Positions 60,967 to 64,000 of a stretch of DNA of 64,000 nt are shown here, one piece after another. Origin of the DNA: Rhyzopertha dominica (Eukaryota > Arthropoda > Insecta > Coleoptera > Bostrichidae). The stretch's first letter is position 1; the number at the start of each line of letters is the position of its first letter. Under the pieces are notes generated by a model. That model was given only the letters and a program-made list of their open reading frames with translations. It made no database searches and was not told the origin of the DNA. The position numbers were made by a program, and so were the translations under genes. The DNA lies in contig QCXZ01000064.1 of NCBI GenBank assembly GCA_025024175.1, forward strand, positions 53,713,325-53,777,324. The letters are read 5' to 3'.

Positions 60967-63153
60967 TTTGGTATAATGTTTGCTTTAGCTCTTAAAACAG
61001 TCATAAAAATTAATTGTTTTTCACATCAGGATTTTCTTATATTTGAAAAAAAGTTACGAGTTTACCAGGTCAAACTCGATGCGCTATCGTTCTAAAGAAA
61101 TCTTGCTTGCAATTGATGTTTTAAAGGGTTCATTGTCACTGATGACAAATTGACTTTGTGCAGCTTACATATTTGCTGTCTAATTGCAACCTAGTTGGAA
61201 ACTTGCAAGTCAACCGTTTTTGCCTTTCTTCTTATTTTCTTAAAATCCATTCTGATAGCTTTAGTTTCATGTTTCACATAATACTTAAGAGGAAAAAAGG
61301 TCCCAAATTGTTTTTTGTCCTTCTTGAATGTAATCATTGCATTAGCAAGTGATGACTTTTTCCTCCCAAAACAGTCATTTTTACAAGTTTTAACGCAAAC
61401 GCGTTTGATTTCATTCATTAAAATTTGATAGTTTTAACCTCTGCCTTTTATTGCTTACATCATGAATACTAGTGCCACGCATCTATTTTGCTTTCAGATT
61501 AATTCAACTCGTAACAAACGGCGGTAGAAAAATTACTCTGTTTCAAATATTTTCTTAAATCCGCCAACAACTACGCAAAAGGTTCCTAATTTCCGTCATG
61601 CGCACTGTTACAGCTCCCTAGGTAACAAGGTGCTCACTGTTGTCAGTTTTATAAATAGCCAGAGAAATACAAATAATGCAATGGGAGTGAGAGAGAGGGG
61701 CGAAGGTATAAGTATAACCGTCAACATCAATATTATAATGCAAACATAGGAATAACCTGCAACTGTTCATCAGCAGTAGTATTCTTACAACACGGAACAA
61801 AAGACTTCTTAACGTAAGCCATTTTGACATTAAAAAAGCAACAGATTACCCAAATACTTCGACAACATCTTGCTCCACCACTTAATCTGCAAGAAAAAAC
61901 TAGAAAGTTTGACCAAACTATGTAAACAAAAACGCATGGCTAGAGTTGTTAGGGTTATTCGTTACACATGTGACACATGCAGCACGTGCGAACGTGCGAT
62001 GTTGTCAGCGGTACTTTACCGTTTTCTTCCTAACGACAGCCAGAGATCGTCCTGACAATTTCAAAATTTATCATATCGTTGTCTTACGAAAGTATACAAA
62101 CTAAACATTATCAAGCTTCAAGCGTCGTTTAATTCCTCATAATAAAAACATTAGTTCTAAAGCAGGTTAGATGGTTAAATAAATAATAAACCGACTGAAG
62201 GACGATTTAAATTATTTTCACAAATACGCCTTAAGTTGACCTAGGTATCAATGTCACAATGCCAGTTTACGAGTACATTCCTCACGGTATCCCGAAAATT
62301 TGCCCACATAGGCAACGCGACGCAGCTAAAAAAAATGCAAACAAATATTACTTGCAATGCCGCTAGAGCACTGGCTATTATTAGCGTTTCTCGATTTCGT
62401 CAGCTTGCGAACCTTTTACGTCATCTCCGTGGCGGAATATCGAGGCATTGGATATTGAAAAATGCATACTTTCACATTTTTTTCTCGGTAAAGAAGAATG
62501 GGAAAAATCGCAAAAAAATGTCTTTGTGCTTCAATTTATATGTAAATTTTAAATGTAAAATAAAAAAAATTGTGGGACGACCCCATTTTCCATACAATTA
62601 CAGTGGGTTGTAGTATAAAATAAATGTGTGATTCATTTACATAACGTTATTTTATTACATGTAGGTATCTATGTGTTTTCAAGATTAATTTATGATTCAT
62701 GCAGATAACACTGATTTATTAAAAACATCCCATAGCGTATAAGTATTTTCGTATGAGGTTCCCTGGTTTCTGGGCGGAGATCCCATTCTTTGGTTCATAC
62801 TTAGGTCCATCTGATTTACTATTACTTTAACTAGTGGCTATCGTACACTTGTGTGCGGAATGAGTAAAATATGAATGAGTAAAATAAATATTTTACTCTA
62901 TACAACGCGATTGCTCAGGAAAAAGGATTTTGATATTTCTACAATCAATTTAAGGAGAACGTTAACTTCTAGAGTAGGTAGTACCATTTGTATCAAATCG
63001 GAATGTCACAAATTTGTCTTTATTGATTAGCTTTGCATGTCACTGTCATTAATAGAACGATTATTTAGTGTCATCCAGACAATTCTTCTGAAGTTCACCC
63101 TGTGGTCAAAATTAACGTGTGAAAATTAACTAGTGTGGTCATTCTTCTAAACA
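60967..63153. other. Intergenic with a possible THAP-like fragment
   Basis: No convincing gene. On the minus strand, 61739-61822 opens MAYVKKSFVPCCKNTTADEQ and ends near VIPMF, which resembles the start of a THAP finger (two Cys, then a phi-P-F stretch), but it runs straight into a stop. It could be a decayed THAP copy or chance. The frame at 62251-62613 has no recognisable domain. Confidence 0.4.
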
Positions 63154-63576
63154 ATGGTGGAAGTGGAAGAAGACGTTAACGTGCTGGTTGCCGAAAAACC
63201 TTCAGCAGTAGAATCAGAGCAAGTACCGCTTCTCAACGACGAAAATCCGGACGATGAGCCACCAGGNACAGGAGAAGGAGAAGGTGAAGGTGAAGAGGAA
63301 GGTGAAGGTGATAAAGAGGGAGAAGATAACGAAGATGACGATGACGACTTGGTTACAAGCGAGACAACCGATATAGACGAAATTCCTCTGGAAGATCAGC
63401 TGCTTGAGATGGCGTTAAAGATTTATAATAACAAATTTTATATGGATATTATCAAGTGCAGTGTTATATTTTTGTTAGCACTGAAAGTTTGCAATGAACT
63501 CAAACAAGTCGTCATTCCACTGAAGGACTACGTTCCGTTTCAAGCAGTCGCATGTACATGTCCGAAACAATATTGA
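63154..63576 (+). CDS. Unrecognised acidic single-pass membrane protein
   Basis: A 140-aa single-exon frame starting MVEVEEDVNVLVAEK, with a good initiation context (AACAATGG) and an AATAAA at 63611. Residues 38-72 are a Gly/Glu then Asp-rich acidic tract (one n at 63267), followed by IDEIPLEDQLLEMALKIY and one hydrophobic segment, IIKCSVIFLLALKVC (about 100-115), then a short tail with CTCPKQY. The layout (acidic cytosolic part, one C-terminal membrane helix) recalls tail-anchored or TOM22-type receptors, but I see none of the TOM22 sequence signature. I do not recognise the family and give no function. Intronless as read. Confidence 0.6.
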   Translation: MVEVEEDVNVLVAEKPSAVESEQVPLLNDENPDDEPPXTGEGEGEGEEEGEGDKEGEDNEDDDDDLVTSETTDIDEIPLEDQLLEMALKIYNNKFYMDIIKCSVIFLLALKVCNELKQVVIPLKDYVPFQAVACTCPKQY

Positions 63577-63649
63577 TTATTACGTAATGGTATAATTTGG
63601 TATAAGGTCTAATAAAAACTAGCTACTTTGTGGATTCTTTTATGCGTTC

Positions 63650-64000
63650 TATACAGGGTATTCCACTAAGGGTAGCGAAGTAGATATCTTCGAAACTACG
63701 CAGAATAGACCTTCCGGTAAAAAATATTACTAGAGGCCAAAACAAATTTTTGGAAACTATTGGCTAGTTTCTAAAATGACTGCAAGGTGGCTTAATCCAC
63801 ATAGCAATTGAAAAACACGACTTTTTCATCTAAAATTATATCGTACTAGGTACCATTTTCAATATCCCGCCGTAGCTCAATTAATTGTGCGTCACATTGT
63901 GTTGTAGACTCTGCAGTGGACTCGATGAATGTGGCGTGAATAAAAGATACTGCTTCTTTTAACAATTTTTTAATTGCACAAAAGGTGACAGGTTAGCATC
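63650..64000. repeat. Start of a CAGGGT-type dispersed repeat, cut by the window
   Basis: ACAGGGTATTCCACTAAGGG at 63652 resembles the CAGGGTGTCCC ends of short insect repeats, of which similar ends occur at 19865 and 45225. The other end would lie beyond the window. Confidence 0.45.

Noticed and set aside
62251..62613. Plus-strand 120-aa frame
   Set aside because: No known domain, poor initiation context, low-complexity Lys-rich end.

Overview
This looks like a nuclear contig from an insect, probably a non-dipteran holometabolan such as a beetle; the order is inference. It is AT-rich, with introns from about 50 bp to several kb flanked by GT..AG sites, single-copy conserved eukaryotic genes, a tandem pair of insect-type carboxylesterases, and abundant short inverted-repeat elements. 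There are no bacterial features. Single n positions are scattered through it, a few inside coding exons.

Layout: (1) 1-17.7 kb, two tandem minus-strand carboxylesterase genes with the same exon pattern. The left one (A) has lost sight of its last exons, next to a 2.5-kb mobile insertion. The right one (B) is complete at 537 aa but has an altered oxyanion hole. (2) 19.3-30.2 kb, plus-strand Integrator subunit 8 in 12 exons, with transposon-derived inverted repeats in its introns. (3) 31.8-33.6 kb, minus-strand SAC1 phosphoinositide phosphatase. (4) 35.1-39.3 kb, minus-strand XK-related membrane protein, possibly with a distant first exon at 43.8 kb that would make the plus-strand PPP2R3C gene (40.7-42.0 kb) a nested gene. 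(5) 44.6-48.0 kb, minus-strand THAP-domain gene in six exons. (6) 49.3-53.2 kb, plus-strand KAT14/Atac2 acetyltransferase. (7) 54.6-55.4 kb, minus-strand MRGBP/Eaf7. (8) 57-61 kb, a nest of mobile elements. (9) 63.2-63.6 kb, an acidic single-pass membrane protein that I do not recognise.

The genes do not form an operon. Several act in chromatin or transcription (INTS8 in Integrator, KAT14 in ATAC, MRGBP in NuA4/TIP60) and two at membranes (SAC1, XKR), but I infer no functional link from adjacency. All exon joins were worked out by eye from splice signals, reading-frame phase and family resemblance; the summed coding lengths of the complete multi-exon models divide by three.

The most distinctive material is the repeat content. 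A 2.5-kb element family is present in two copies. The first is flanked by a perfect 21-bp target duplication. The second has been invaded by a 148-bp-class MITE and by a 1.1-kb THAP-encoding insertion, and the first copy preserves the empty site for both.
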